DNA of 24,056 bases from Actinomycetes bacterium (GTDB taxonomy: Bacteria > Actinomycetota > Actinomycetes > Actinomycetales > Cellulomonadaceae). Below, one piece after another: positions 7,802 to 13,980 of this stretch; position 1 is the stretch's first letter; each line of letters opens with the position of its first letter. The notes under the pieces are model-generated. The model saw nothing but the letters and a program-made list of their open reading frames with translations. It did no database searches and was not told the origin of the DNA. The stretch covers positions 1-24,056 of the forward strand of contig JAEYUL010000054.1 in NCBI GenBank assembly GCA_023432565.1. The letters are read 5' to 3'. A program made the position numbers and the translations under genes.

Positions 7802-8205
7802 GGCAGGGACTCCTCGGCGATCGCATGGCCCGAGACCGTCAGGCCGCCGGTCGGCCCGAGCAGGCCGATCATCGGCAGCGGTGCGCGCACCTGCACCTGG
7901 ACGAGCTCGACACCGTCATGCTCGACCCTCGACGCCGTCACGGCCGCCGCATAGCGCTCGGCGAGCGACCCGCGCACCAGGTCACGGGTGCGCGCCGCAC
8001 CGTCCGCGGGGGTCCGCCCCTCGAGCGCCCCGTAGCGGGCGCCCTCCGAGGCACTGTCGATCAGGGTGTTGCGCACGTGCAGCGCCAGCGTGAGCTGGAC
8101 CACACCCATGACGAGGAGCAGGACGAGCCCGCCCACGAGCACGAAGTCGACGACCGCGCTCCCCTCGTCACGGCCCCACGTCGAGGCGCGCAGCCTGTGG
8201 ATCAG
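7798..8205 (-). CDS. TadE-like pseudopilin (first copy), possible CTG start
   Basis: A TadE-like pseudopilin of about 135 residues: short basic N-terminus, motif RDEGSAVVDFV (Gly, then Asp rather than Glu at +5), a hydrophobic helix (LVGGLVLLLVMGVVQLTLAL), and a soluble part with ARYGALEGRTP. The frame is open to 8670, but the upstream part overlaps another gene and has poor composition. There is no ATG, GTG or TTG close to the expected start. CTG 8205 gives the family's usual short leader and overlaps the previous stop as CTGA, copying the 4-base overlaps of the next two genes. The alternative is GTG 8268, which would add 21 residues inside the preceding gene. The gene is secure; its start is not. 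Confidence 0.78.
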   Translation of the reverse strand: MIHRLRASTWGRDEGSAVVDFVLVGGLVLLLVMGVVQLTLALHVRNTLIDSASEGARYGALEGRTPADGAARTRDLVRGSLAERYAAAVTASRVEHDGVELVQVQVRAPLPMIGLLGPTGGLTVSGHAIAEESLP

Positions 8206-8504
8206 CCGTGCACGTCGTTCACGGCGCGCTGGAAGAGCCCTTCGAGCAGCGGTCCTGCCAGGATCCACAGGGCCGTGACGATGCCTGCTGTCATGAGGGT
8301 CACCAGCACCCAGCCGGGTACGTCGCCACGGTCGGGCCGCCCGGCCGCGCGCGTCCGCTGCTGAACCCAGACCTGCGATCGCACCGCGCGCAGCTGGAGC
8401 GAGTCCCACGCTCGTGCACCCGCCGTGATGCGCGGCGCGCACCTCGCGGGTGCTTCCTCGATGACGCCGTTGCTGTCCATGCCCATCCCCTCGTCCATGC
8501 CCAT
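8202..8504 (-). CDS. Small Flp-pilin-like single-helix protein
   Basis: A 100-residue protein with an N-terminal region of about 60 mostly polar residues, then RGDVPGW and one hydrophobic helix (VLVTLMTAGIVTALWILAG) ending in GPLLEGLFQRAV. Size, position between tadC and tadE, and the C-terminal LEGLF..AV pattern resemble Flp pilins. It lacks the Glu at +5 after the presumed cleavage glycine, and its leader is much longer than the usual 10-25 residues. Four in-frame ATGs (8504, 8498, 8486, 8480) arise from an 18-base tandem repeat; ATG 8498 and ATG 8480 each have GAGGGG six bases upstream, so the protein may start at several sites. It may be the major pilin or an accessory membrane peptide. 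Confidence 0.7.
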   Translation of the reverse strand: MGMDEGMGMDSNGVIEEAPARCAPRITAGARAWDSLQLRAVRSQVWVQQRTRAAGRPDRGDVPGWVLVTLMTAGIVTALWILAGPLLEGLFQRAVNDVHG

Positions 8505-8510
8505 CCCCTC
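8475..8510 (-). repeat. 18-base tandem duplication carrying ribosome site and start codons
   Basis: Two perfect 18-base copies (8475-8492 and 8493-8510). Read on the coding strand each unit is GAGGGGATGGGCATGGAC, a purine-rich ribosome site followed by two ATGs in frame. As 18 is a multiple of three, the copies stay in frame and give the residues MGMDEGMGMD. The whole initiation signal of the pilin-like gene is therefore duplicated. Confidence 0.8.
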
Positions 8511-8666
8511 GTCCCTGCGCCGCGCCGTCCGGCGCGACTCGCTCGTCGTCGTCCGCCCCCGTGCGAGGCGTCGTGCTCGTCATTCGCTGCGGGCGCGTCG
8601 TGCGCGTCGCTCTCGTCTCGGCGTCGGGCGCTGCTCTCGAACGCGTCGACCGCCTCTCGGCACCGG
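8505..8666 (-). other. 162-base gap inside the Tad operon
   Basis: This is the only sizeable gap in an operon whose other genes overlap or nearly touch. A GTG at 8670 overlaps the tadC stop as GTGA and opens a frame that runs on into tadE, but its product is arginine-rich and of low complexity (repeats such as GRGDGHG), so I do not call it a gene. I see no good promoter or long hairpin here. It may be an untranslated leader that lets the pilin gene be expressed separately. Confidence 0.4.
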
Positions 8667-9599
8667 TCACAGCCCCACCTGCAGCAGCACGGCGCTCGGG
8701 AACACCGCGAACGCCACGGTCACCGGGAGGATGAGGAAGACCACCGGGATCATCATCAGGACCTCTTTGCGCCCACCGGTCTCCATCAGCGCGCGCCGGC
8801 CCTCTTCGCGGACGTCCTGCGCCTGCGCGCGCAGCACGTCCGCCAGCGGCGCTCCACGGTCGACAGCGACGGCGACGCCCTCCGCAAAGCGCGCGAGCGC
8901 CGCGACGCCTGTGCGGTCCGCGAGGCGGTCGAGGGCCTGCGTGACCGGCATCCCGGCGCGAGCGTCGGCGAGCGTGCGGCCGAGCTCCACGCTGAGCTCG
9001 CCGTGCGTGCTGCGTGCCACGCGCTCGAGCGCGCCCACCGCCCCCTCACCGGCGCCCACGGCCAGCGCCAGCAGCTCGGCGATGGTCGGCAGCTCGGCCA
9101 TGATCCTGGCCTCGCGCGCACTGACCTGGCGTCCGAGCAGCCAGTCGGGGGTCAGGACGCCGACGAATCCGCAGACACCGACGAGCACGAGGAGAACGAC
9201 GGTCGCCGACCCCCGGGTGGCTGCCAGCACGAGCGCCAGTGCCAGGCCGGCGGCCAGCCCGAGCGCACCGGAGACCACCTGCCCGACACGGAACTGCTCG
9301 ACCGACTCGGCGCGACCGGCACGCACGAGGCGGCGCGCCAGCTCGGATGCAGGTGAGCCGATGCGGGCCACGATCCGCACGCCGTCGGCCAGCACGGGCG
9401 CGACGAGCCGCTCCAGCACGGGCACGGGTCCACGGACGGCGGGTGCGCCCAGCAGGCCGGAACCGGTGCGGCGGGGGCGCAGGTAGGGCGCAAGCCGCTG
9501 GTCGAGCGTGATCCGGCGCGCTCGCAGGCGTGCCACCACGACGAGCAACCCGCACGCAGCGCACAGCCCCGCGAGGGCCCCCTGCACGACCGGGCTCAT
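8667..9599 (-). CDS. tadC: Tad pilus inner-membrane protein TadC (type II secretion F family)
   Basis: A 310-residue polytopic membrane protein of the GspF/T2SSF family, one of two platform proteins that work with the TadA motor to assemble the pilus. It has an N-terminal helix (residues about 5-24), a cytoplasmic linker, two helices in the middle (about 105-150), the T2SSF helical domain with ELPTIAELLALAVGAGEGAVGALERVA and DVLRAQAQDVREEGRRALMETGGRKEVLMMIP, and a C-terminal helix. The longer open frame to 9761 is not used: ATG 9599 overlaps the tadB stop as ATGA. The C-terminal METGGRKEV segment is typical of TadC. Confidence 0.92.
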   Translation of the reverse strand: MSPVVQGALAGLCAACGLLVVVARLRARRITLDQRLAPYLRPRRTGSGLLGAPAVRGPVPVLERLVAPVLADGVRIVARIGSPASELARRLVRAGRAESVEQFRVGQVVSGALGLAAGLALALVLAATRGSATVVLLVLVGVCGFVGVLTPDWLLGRQVSAREARIMAELPTIAELLALAVGAGEGAVGALERVARSTHGELSVELGRTLADARAGMPVTQALDRLADRTGVAALARFAEGVAVAVDRGAPLADVLRAQAQDVREEGRRALMETGGRKEVLMMIPVVFLILPVTVAFAVFPSAVLLQVGL

Positions 9600-10456
9600 C
9601 GCAGCACCCGCGGGTCCTCGGGCAGTCGCGCGACGCGCAGCATCGCGGTGTACGCGACCCCCGTGCACGTGGCCCCCGTGAGCAGCACGAGGAAGCCCGC
9701 GGGGGTGTCGTAGGCCGCCGCCGCCTCGGTCCGGGTCGACAGCACCGCGAGCACGATCCACGGAGCGGCCGCTGCGAGCCGGGCGGCGTAGACGGTCCAG
9801 CTCTGGCGCGCCTCGAGCTCGCCGCGAGTGCGCACGTCGTCGCGCAGGAAGCCCGACAGGGTGCGCAGCAGACGACCCAGGTCGGTCCCACCGACGTCGC
9901 GGGTGATCCGCAGAGCCTCCACGATCCGGTCTGCGACCGGATCCGCCAGTCGCGCCTTGAGCAGGTCGAGGCTCTCGGTGAACCGGCCGGTGGCGCGGTA
10001 GTCCTCACCGAACGCCCGGAACTGCGGGCGCAGCTCGACCGGACCTCGCTCTCCGACCTGCGCGACGGCCTCAGGCAGGGAGAGCCCCGCCCGGATGCCC
10101 GACGCGAGGTGGTCGACCACCTCCGGCCACAGCTGACGCAGACGCGAGCGCCGTCGGCGCGCGCGCCCTCGCACGACCGCGAGCGGCGCGGCGCTCGCGA
10201 ACGCCGCGAAGAACAACGCCACCGTGGGTGCACGCGTCAGCCCGGCGGCCACCACGAGGGTGAGGACCCCGAGCAGCACGCTCGCGACGACGAGCCCGCC
10301 GGGCGTCACGCCGACCACGCCTGCCTGGACGAGCTCGTCCTGCACGCGAGCGTTCCAGCGTGCCGAGCGGGAGTCGGCGACGGGCGTCCGGGGCCAGAAC
10401 GCCCACCACACGCAGCCCACGCCCGCGCCCAGCACCAGGCCCACGACGACGTCCAT
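9596..10456 (-). CDS. tadB: Tad pilus inner-membrane protein TadB (type II secretion F family)
   Basis: A 286-residue membrane platform protein paired with TadC. Helices are visible near the N-terminus, at about residues 50-100 and near the C-terminus. Between them is the T2SSF domain: LRQLWPEVVDHLASGIRAGLSLPEAVAQ, followed by DPVADRIVEALRITRDVGGTDLGRLLRTLSGFLRDD. The ATG at 10456 lies 2 bases after the tadA stop, and GAGG stands just upstream. Downstream it overlaps tadC by 4 bases. Confidence 0.92.
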   Translation of the reverse strand: MDVVVGLVLGAGVGCVWWAFWPRTPVADSRSARWNARVQDELVQAGVVGVTPGGLVVASVLLGVLTLVVAAGLTRAPTVALFFAAFASAAPLAVVRGRARRRRSRLRQLWPEVVDHLASGIRAGLSLPEAVAQVGERGPVELRPQFRAFGEDYRATGRFTESLDLLKARLADPVADRIVEALRITRDVGGTDLGRLLRTLSGFLRDDVRTRGELEARQSWTVYAARLAAAAPWIVLAVLSTRTEAAAAYDTPAGFLVLLTGATCTGVAYTAMLRVARLPEDPRVLR

Positions 10457-10458
10457 CC

Positions 10459-11685
10459 TCAGCCCCTCGCGCGCAGCAGAGCCGCGAGGTCGACCCCGAT
10501 GCGTGCGAACCGGTCCGCGTGGGGAGGGAAGCCGTCGGCGCGGACCAGCCTGTCGTCACGCCAGGTGAAGATCTCGGCGGTCTCGACGACGCCCTGCTCG
10601 GTCCGGCCCGGGACGGCCAGCACCTCCCGAACGCGCCGCCGACCTCGCGCGTCGTGACCCAGGTGCACGACGAGGTCGACGCACGACGCCACGGTCGGCA
10701 CGACGAACCGGTCGGACACGTTCTCGCCGGCGAGCAGCGGCAGCGTGCACAGCTTCGTGACCGCCTCCCGCGCCGAGTTCGCGTGGATGGTGCACATCGC
10801 GGGCACGCCCGCGTTCAGCGCGATGAGCAGGTCGAGCGCCTCGGCCTCACGGACCTCCCCGACGAGCAGCCGGTCAGGCCGCATGCGCAATGCCTCCTTG
10901 ACCAGACGCCGCAGCGGGATCTCCCCCACGCCCTCGAGGTTCGGCTGGCGGCACTGCATCGCGACCCAGTCGCGCGCCGCGAGCCGCAGCTCGAACACCT
11001 CCTCGCACGACACCACGCGCTCACGCACCGGTACCGCGCCGGCCAAGGCGTTCAGCATCGTGGTCTTGCCTGCCTGGGTCGCGCCCGAGACCAGGACGTT
11101 GAGGCCCGCGCGAACAGCGGTGGCCAGGAACGCTGCCGCGTCGGGCGGCAACGACCCGAGAGCCACGAGGTCCTCCAGGTGGTCGGCGCGCACGACGTAC
11201 TTGCGGATGTTGACCACCCAGTGCGTGCGCGTGACGTCCGGGATGACCGCGTGCAGACGTTCACCGCCCGGCAACGTCGCGTCGACGAACGGGCTGGACA
11301 GGTCAAGCCGCCGGCCGGAGACCTTGAGCATGCGCTCCACCAGCTCGCGCACCTGCCCGGCGGTCAGGATCGTCGTGGTCAGCTCAGCCTCACCGCGCCG
11401 CGCGACGAACACCTGGTGCGGCGCGTTGATCCAGACCTCCTCGACCTCCGGGTCGTCGAGGTAACGCTGCAACGGACCGAACCCCGCGACCGCGTCGAGC
11501 ACCGCCTTGTGCGCCGCGTTCCCGTCGACCAGCGGCGGCACCACGCCCAGCACCGAACGCGCGTCGTAGTCGGCGATCGCCTCGTCGACCAGAGCCGTCA
11601 CACCCGGGCGATCCCGCACCGGGTCGATGCCGCGGCGACGGATCAGCTCGCGCACCTCGTCCTCGAGGATCCCGACCCCGTCCAT
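10459..11685 (-). CDS. tadA: Tad pilus assembly ATPase TadA/CpaF
   Basis: Cytoplasmic secretion-type hexameric ATPase that drives pilus assembly, 408 residues, normal for actinobacterial TadA. The N-terminal domain has FGPLQRYLDDPEVEEVWIN (about 69-87), a hallmark of CpaF/VirB11-type ATPases. The motor has Walker A GATQAGKTT (201-209), an acidic box (VVSCEEVFEL), Walker B region RMRPDRLLVGEVRE (268-280) and the His box CTIHANS (298-304). Usual TadA P-loops read GGTGSGKTT, so the Q and A are mild variants. The ATG at 11685 has a G-rich upstream site (CAGGGGGGCGG). It is the first operon gene; no CpaE/Ssd-like ATPase precedes it. Confidence 0.95.
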   Translation of the reverse strand: MDGVGILEDEVRELIRRRGIDPVRDRPGVTALVDEAIADYDARSVLGVVPPLVDGNAAHKAVLDAVAGFGPLQRYLDDPEVEEVWINAPHQVFVARRGEAELTTTILTAGQVRELVERMLKVSGRRLDLSSPFVDATLPGGERLHAVIPDVTRTHWVVNIRKYVVRADHLEDLVALGSLPPDAAAFLATAVRAGLNVLVSGATQAGKTTMLNALAGAVPVRERVVSCEEVFELRLAARDWVAMQCRQPNLEGVGEIPLRRLVKEALRMRPDRLLVGEVREAEALDLLIALNAGVPAMCTIHANSAREAVTKLCTLPLLAGENVSDRFVVPTVASCVDLVVHLGHDARGRRRVREVLAVPGRTEQGVVETAEIFTWRDDRLVRADGFPPHADRFARIGVDLAALLRARG

Positions 11686-11773
11686 CCGCCCCCCTGCAAG
11701 CCCGACCAGCGCCCGTCGCCGTCACGTCGCGGCCCCTTTCGTCCGGGATGTCCGGTCCGGCCAGGGCATGCGC

Positions 11774-11779
11774 ACCCTA
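11774..11779 (-). promoter_or_regulatory. Weak candidate -10 of the Tad operon
   Basis: TAGGGT on the minus strand fits TANNNT and lies about 90 bases before tadA, in the only upstream gap available (11686-11856). The -35 region (TGCGCC at about 17 bases) is poor. It is proposed mainly from position. Confidence 0.25.
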
Positions 11780-11856
11780 CGGGACACCCCGCGGCCGGCG
11801 CAGGAGTCTGTCCACAGTCCGGCTCGCATCACCCGTCCGGAGGGCACGACGGGCAC

Positions 11857-11885
11857 GGGGCGCCGGCCGCGTCGGCCGACGCCCC
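11857..11885 (-). terminator. Hairpin terminator after the SRPBCC gene
   Basis: GGGGCG at 11857-11862 pairs with CGCCCC at 11880-11885. After one C-A mismatch, CGGCCG (11864-11869) pairs with CGGCCG (11873-11878) around a 3-base loop. The stem begins about 20 bases after the stop of the minus-strand SRPBCC gene and separates it from the Tad operon. No T-run follows, as is common in actinobacteria. Confidence 0.6.
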
Positions 11886-11905
11886 CCGACGGGACGGGGG
11901 CAGCG

Positions 11906-12409
11906 TCAGGCAGATGCCGCGGCGAAGCGCTCCTCGTAGGCAGGGACGAGCGCGGCGTACCGCCTCCCCCACCCCTCGTCGTCGCGCTCGGCCGACGGGT
12001 CGGCGAGGGCGCCCGCCAGCGCGATCAGGTAGGCGTGCCAGCCCGGTCCGTACTCGGTGGTCGGCACGTCGCCGTGGACCAGTCGCAGTCGCGTGCCGCC
12101 CTCGACACTCTCGAGCGTGACCTCCAGGACCGTCTCGGGTTCGTCCACGCCGGTCCAGGTGGTGACGAACCGGCGCGGCGCCTCGCACGCGGTCACGGTC
12201 CCGTGGCACCACACCTCCCCTGCGCCGTCGAGCGCCTGCCACCGCCCGCCGAGGCTCAGGTCGCCGACGTACTCGGCCATCCACCGACGCAGCCGCTCGG
12301 GCTGGGTCACGGCGGACCACAGGTCGTCGATGCCGGTCGCGTAGACCTCGCAGTACTCGAGGCGGTACCCGGCGCTGCGCGGCTCGATGAGCACATCCTG
12401 GAGGTTCAC
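11906..12409 (-). CDS. SRPBCC (AHSA1/START-like) domain protein
   Basis: A 167-residue protein of the AHSA1-like START/Bet v 1 fold, which forms a hydrophobic ligand pocket. Landmarks are YCEVYATGIDDLWSAVTQPERLRRWM, the GGRWQAL strand, the VTACEAPRRFVTTW region and the VTLESVEGGTRLRLVH strand. The start GTG 12409 overlaps the ArsR gene stop as GTGA, so the pair is cotranscribed and coupled. ArsR plus SRPBCC pairs are common in actinobacteria, and the SRPBCC protein is often a detoxification or ligand-binding partner; its ligand is unknown here. Confidence 0.88.
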   Translation of the reverse strand: MNLQDVLIEPRSAGYRLEYCEVYATGIDDLWSAVTQPERLRRWMAEYVGDLSLGGRWQALDGAGEVWCHGTVTACEAPRRFVTTWTGVDEPETVLEVTLESVEGGTRLRLVHGDVPTTEYGPGWHAYLIALAGALADPSAERDDEGWGRRYAALVPAYEERFAAASA

Positions 12410-12810
12410 GATGCCTGCTCCGTGGTCTGGTCGACTGTGGGGTTGGTTGTCTCGTCGGTTGCCTGGCCGGCTGCCCCGGGCCGGGCGGTCCGGCCCCGCC
12501 TGCCCCGCGCGACCTCGGTGTGCAGGGCGTCGAGGCGCTGCTGCCACGCCGGCCGATAGGCGGCCAGAGCGGCCTCGGCAGCCTCGAGCCCGCTGCCGGC
12601 CAGCGAGTAGTAGCGCCGGGCGCCCTGCGGCCGCACGCTCACGAAGCCCTCGTGGTGCAGGATGCGCAGCTGCCGCGACACAGCCGGCTGCGTGATGCCG
12701 AACTCGGCCCGCACCGCGGCCACCACGGCGCCCGCGGTCCGCTCGCCCGTGGCCAGCTCACCGAGGATGCGGCGGCGGACGGGATCTGCGAGGACCTCGA
12801 ACGGGTGCAC
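12406..12810 (-). CDS. ArsR-family winged-helix repressor
   Basis: A 134-residue regulator whose first 75 residues form an ArsR winged helix: VLADPVRRRILGELA, recognition-helix region GITQPAVSRQLRILHHEGFV (about 38-57) and wing RPQGARRYYSL. The last 35 residues are low-complexity. The CxC metal site of ArsR/SmtB metal sensors is absent, so it probably senses something else or is controlled by context. The only nearby start is GTG 12810, with no good ribosome site directly upstream; TATACG about 8 bases before it allows a leaderless transcript. It probably represses its own operon through the AT-rich dyad next to it. Confidence 0.88.
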   Translation of the reverse strand: MHPFEVLADPVRRRILGELATGERTAGAVVAAVRAEFGITQPAVSRQLRILHHEGFVSVRPQGARRYYSLAGSGLEAAEAALAAYRPAWQQRLDALHTEVARGRRGRTARPGAAGQATDETTNPTVDQTTEQAS

Positions 12811-12820
12811 ACCAGCACCG

Positions 12821-12840
12821 TATATCTCCCGCCTTATATA
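12821..12840. promoter_or_regulatory. AT-rich dyad, probable ArsR operator/promoter
   Basis: TATAT (12821-12825) and ATATA (12836-12840) are arranged as an inverted repeat around CTCCCGCCTT. On the minus strand this places TATAAG and TATACG hexamers suitable as -10 elements just before the ArsR gene. Such A/T runs stand out in this DNA, and ArsR proteins commonly bind AT-rich dyads overlapping their own promoter. Confidence 0.5.
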
Positions 12841-12956
12841 TGTCCACAGTTATTCATTGCCGACCCTCGCCCGACCGGCAGCGCCCGGTGCGGGACGCGG
12901 GGGCCACCCGACGCGTGCGGCGCGGAGCGTGCCGCACGGGCGTTGAGGGCTACGGT

Positions 12957-13898
12957 GTGCACGTGAACAGCGCTCTCGACGACGTCGTCCAGACCCCTGC
13001 CCCCTCGGGCGCCCAGTACGTCCTGCGCCACGGCGATCAGCTCGCCGTCGTCGCCGCGGTCGGCGCGAGCCTGCGCGTGTACCGCGTCGGCGATCGCGAC
13101 GTCGTGCTGCCCTTCGCCGAGGACGAGATCGCCCCGGCGTTCTCGGGTGCCACGCTCGCACCGTGGCCCAACCGCCTCGCCGACGGCCTGTACGGCTACG
13201 CGGGTGGCACCTACCAGGTGCCGATCACGGAGCCGGACCGCCTGACCGCGCTGCACGGCCTGGTGGCCTCGGTCGCCTTCGTCGCCGCCGACGAGCCGCT
13301 CGACGAGGTCGTCACGCTCACCACGACGATCGTCCCGACGCACGGCTACCCGTGGCCCGTCCGCATCGACGTCACCTACGCCCTCGGCGACGGCGGCCTG
13401 GAGGTCACGACGCGGGCGACGAACCTCGGTCGCAGCACCGCACCGTACGGCCTGGGCTTCCACCCGTGGCTGTCGCCCGGCACCGCCTCGGTCGACGAGT
13501 GCACGTTGCAGCTAGGGGCGCGCGCACACGTCACGGTCGACGAGCGCCTGCTGCCGACGGGCGACGAGGACGTCGAGGGCCCCTACGACCTTCTCGAGGC
13601 GCGCGCGCTGCGTGGGATCGCTCTGGACGACGCGTGGCTGTCCCCGGTGCGCGACGAGGAGGGCCTGACCTGGGCCCGCCTGACGACGCCCGACGGCCGC
13701 ACGACGGCGATGTGGGCGGACGCCGCGTTCGAGGCCTGGCAGGTGTGCACGGGCGACTACGTGCCGGCGATCAGGCGCCGCGGTGTGGCTGTCGAGCCCA
13801 TGACCTGCGTCGCCGACGCGTTCCGCACGGGCGACCTGCTCGTCGAGCTCGCACCGGGTGCGACGCACGAGGCGCGCTGGGGCCTGCGGCTCGAGTGA
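12957..13898 (+). CDS. Aldose 1-epimerase (galactose mutarotase family)
   Basis: Cytosolic mutarotase-type enzyme of about 313 residues that interconverts alpha and beta anomers of aldoses. Visible family landmarks are the PWPNRLADGLY substrate-site segment, the LHGLV histidine, the GFHPWLS motif with the active-site histidine, DDAWLSP, and VAVEPMTCVADAF, which carries the likely catalytic glutamate. I chose GTG 12957 because GAGGG lies 7 bases upstream; GTG 12963 is possible and would be leaderless behind TACGGT (12951-12956). The frame is open to 12840, but that part lacks family similarity. It is divergent from the ArsR gene and ends at a strong terminator. A link with the sugar importer is only thematic. 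Confidence 0.93.
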   Translation: MHVNSALDDVVQTPAPSGAQYVLRHGDQLAVVAAVGASLRVYRVGDRDVVLPFAEDEIAPAFSGATLAPWPNRLADGLYGYAGGTYQVPITEPDRLTALHGLVASVAFVAADEPLDEVVTLTTTIVPTHGYPWPVRIDVTYALGDGGLEVTTRATNLGRSTAPYGLGFHPWLSPGTASVDECTLQLGARAHVTVDERLLPTGDEDVEGPYDLLEARALRGIALDDAWLSPVRDEEGLTWARLTTPDGRTTAMWADAAFEAWQVCTGDYVPAIRRRGVAVEPMTCVADAFRTGDLLVELAPGATHEARWGLRLE

Positions 13899-13916
13899 GG
13901 CCGACGCCCGTCCGTG

Positions 13917-13963
13917 CGACGATGCCCTCGCTCACGCTCCTGGCGTGGACGAGGGCATCGTCG
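13917..13963. terminator. Strong bidirectional terminator
   Basis: CGACGATGCCCTCG (13917-13930) is perfectly complementary to 13950-13963. CACG (13933-13936) and CGTG (13944-13947) continue the stem, giving a hairpin of nearly 19 pairs with a 7-base loop. It lies exactly between the convergent aldose epimerase (stop 13898) and carboxypeptidase (stop 13981), so it can serve both. There is no T-run. Confidence 0.75.
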
Positions 13964-13980
13964 TCAGGTCGTGGAGGCGC

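Noticed and set aside
5202..8093. 963-codon plus-strand frame
   Set aside because: It runs antisense across prfB and several Tad genes, with low-complexity content and no recognisable domain.
8206..8670. N-terminal half of the 290-codon minus-strand frame that ends in the TadE-like gene
   Set aside because: It overlaps the pilin-like gene in another frame and has Arg/Gly-rich low-complexity sequence (GRGDGHG repeats). Only the C-terminal part looks like a protein. The GTGA overlap with tadC at 8667-8670 is noted but not enough.
10360..12120. 586-codon plus-strand frame
   Set aside because: It is antisense to tadA and the SRPBCC gene; those carry clear motifs and this does not.
11808..12848. 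Two near-DnaA-box sequences, CTGTCCACA (11808-11816) and ATGTCCACA (12840-12848)
   Set aside because: Each is one base off TTGTCCACA and they are 1 kb apart, with no cluster, dnaA or dnaN nearby, so an origin is not supported.
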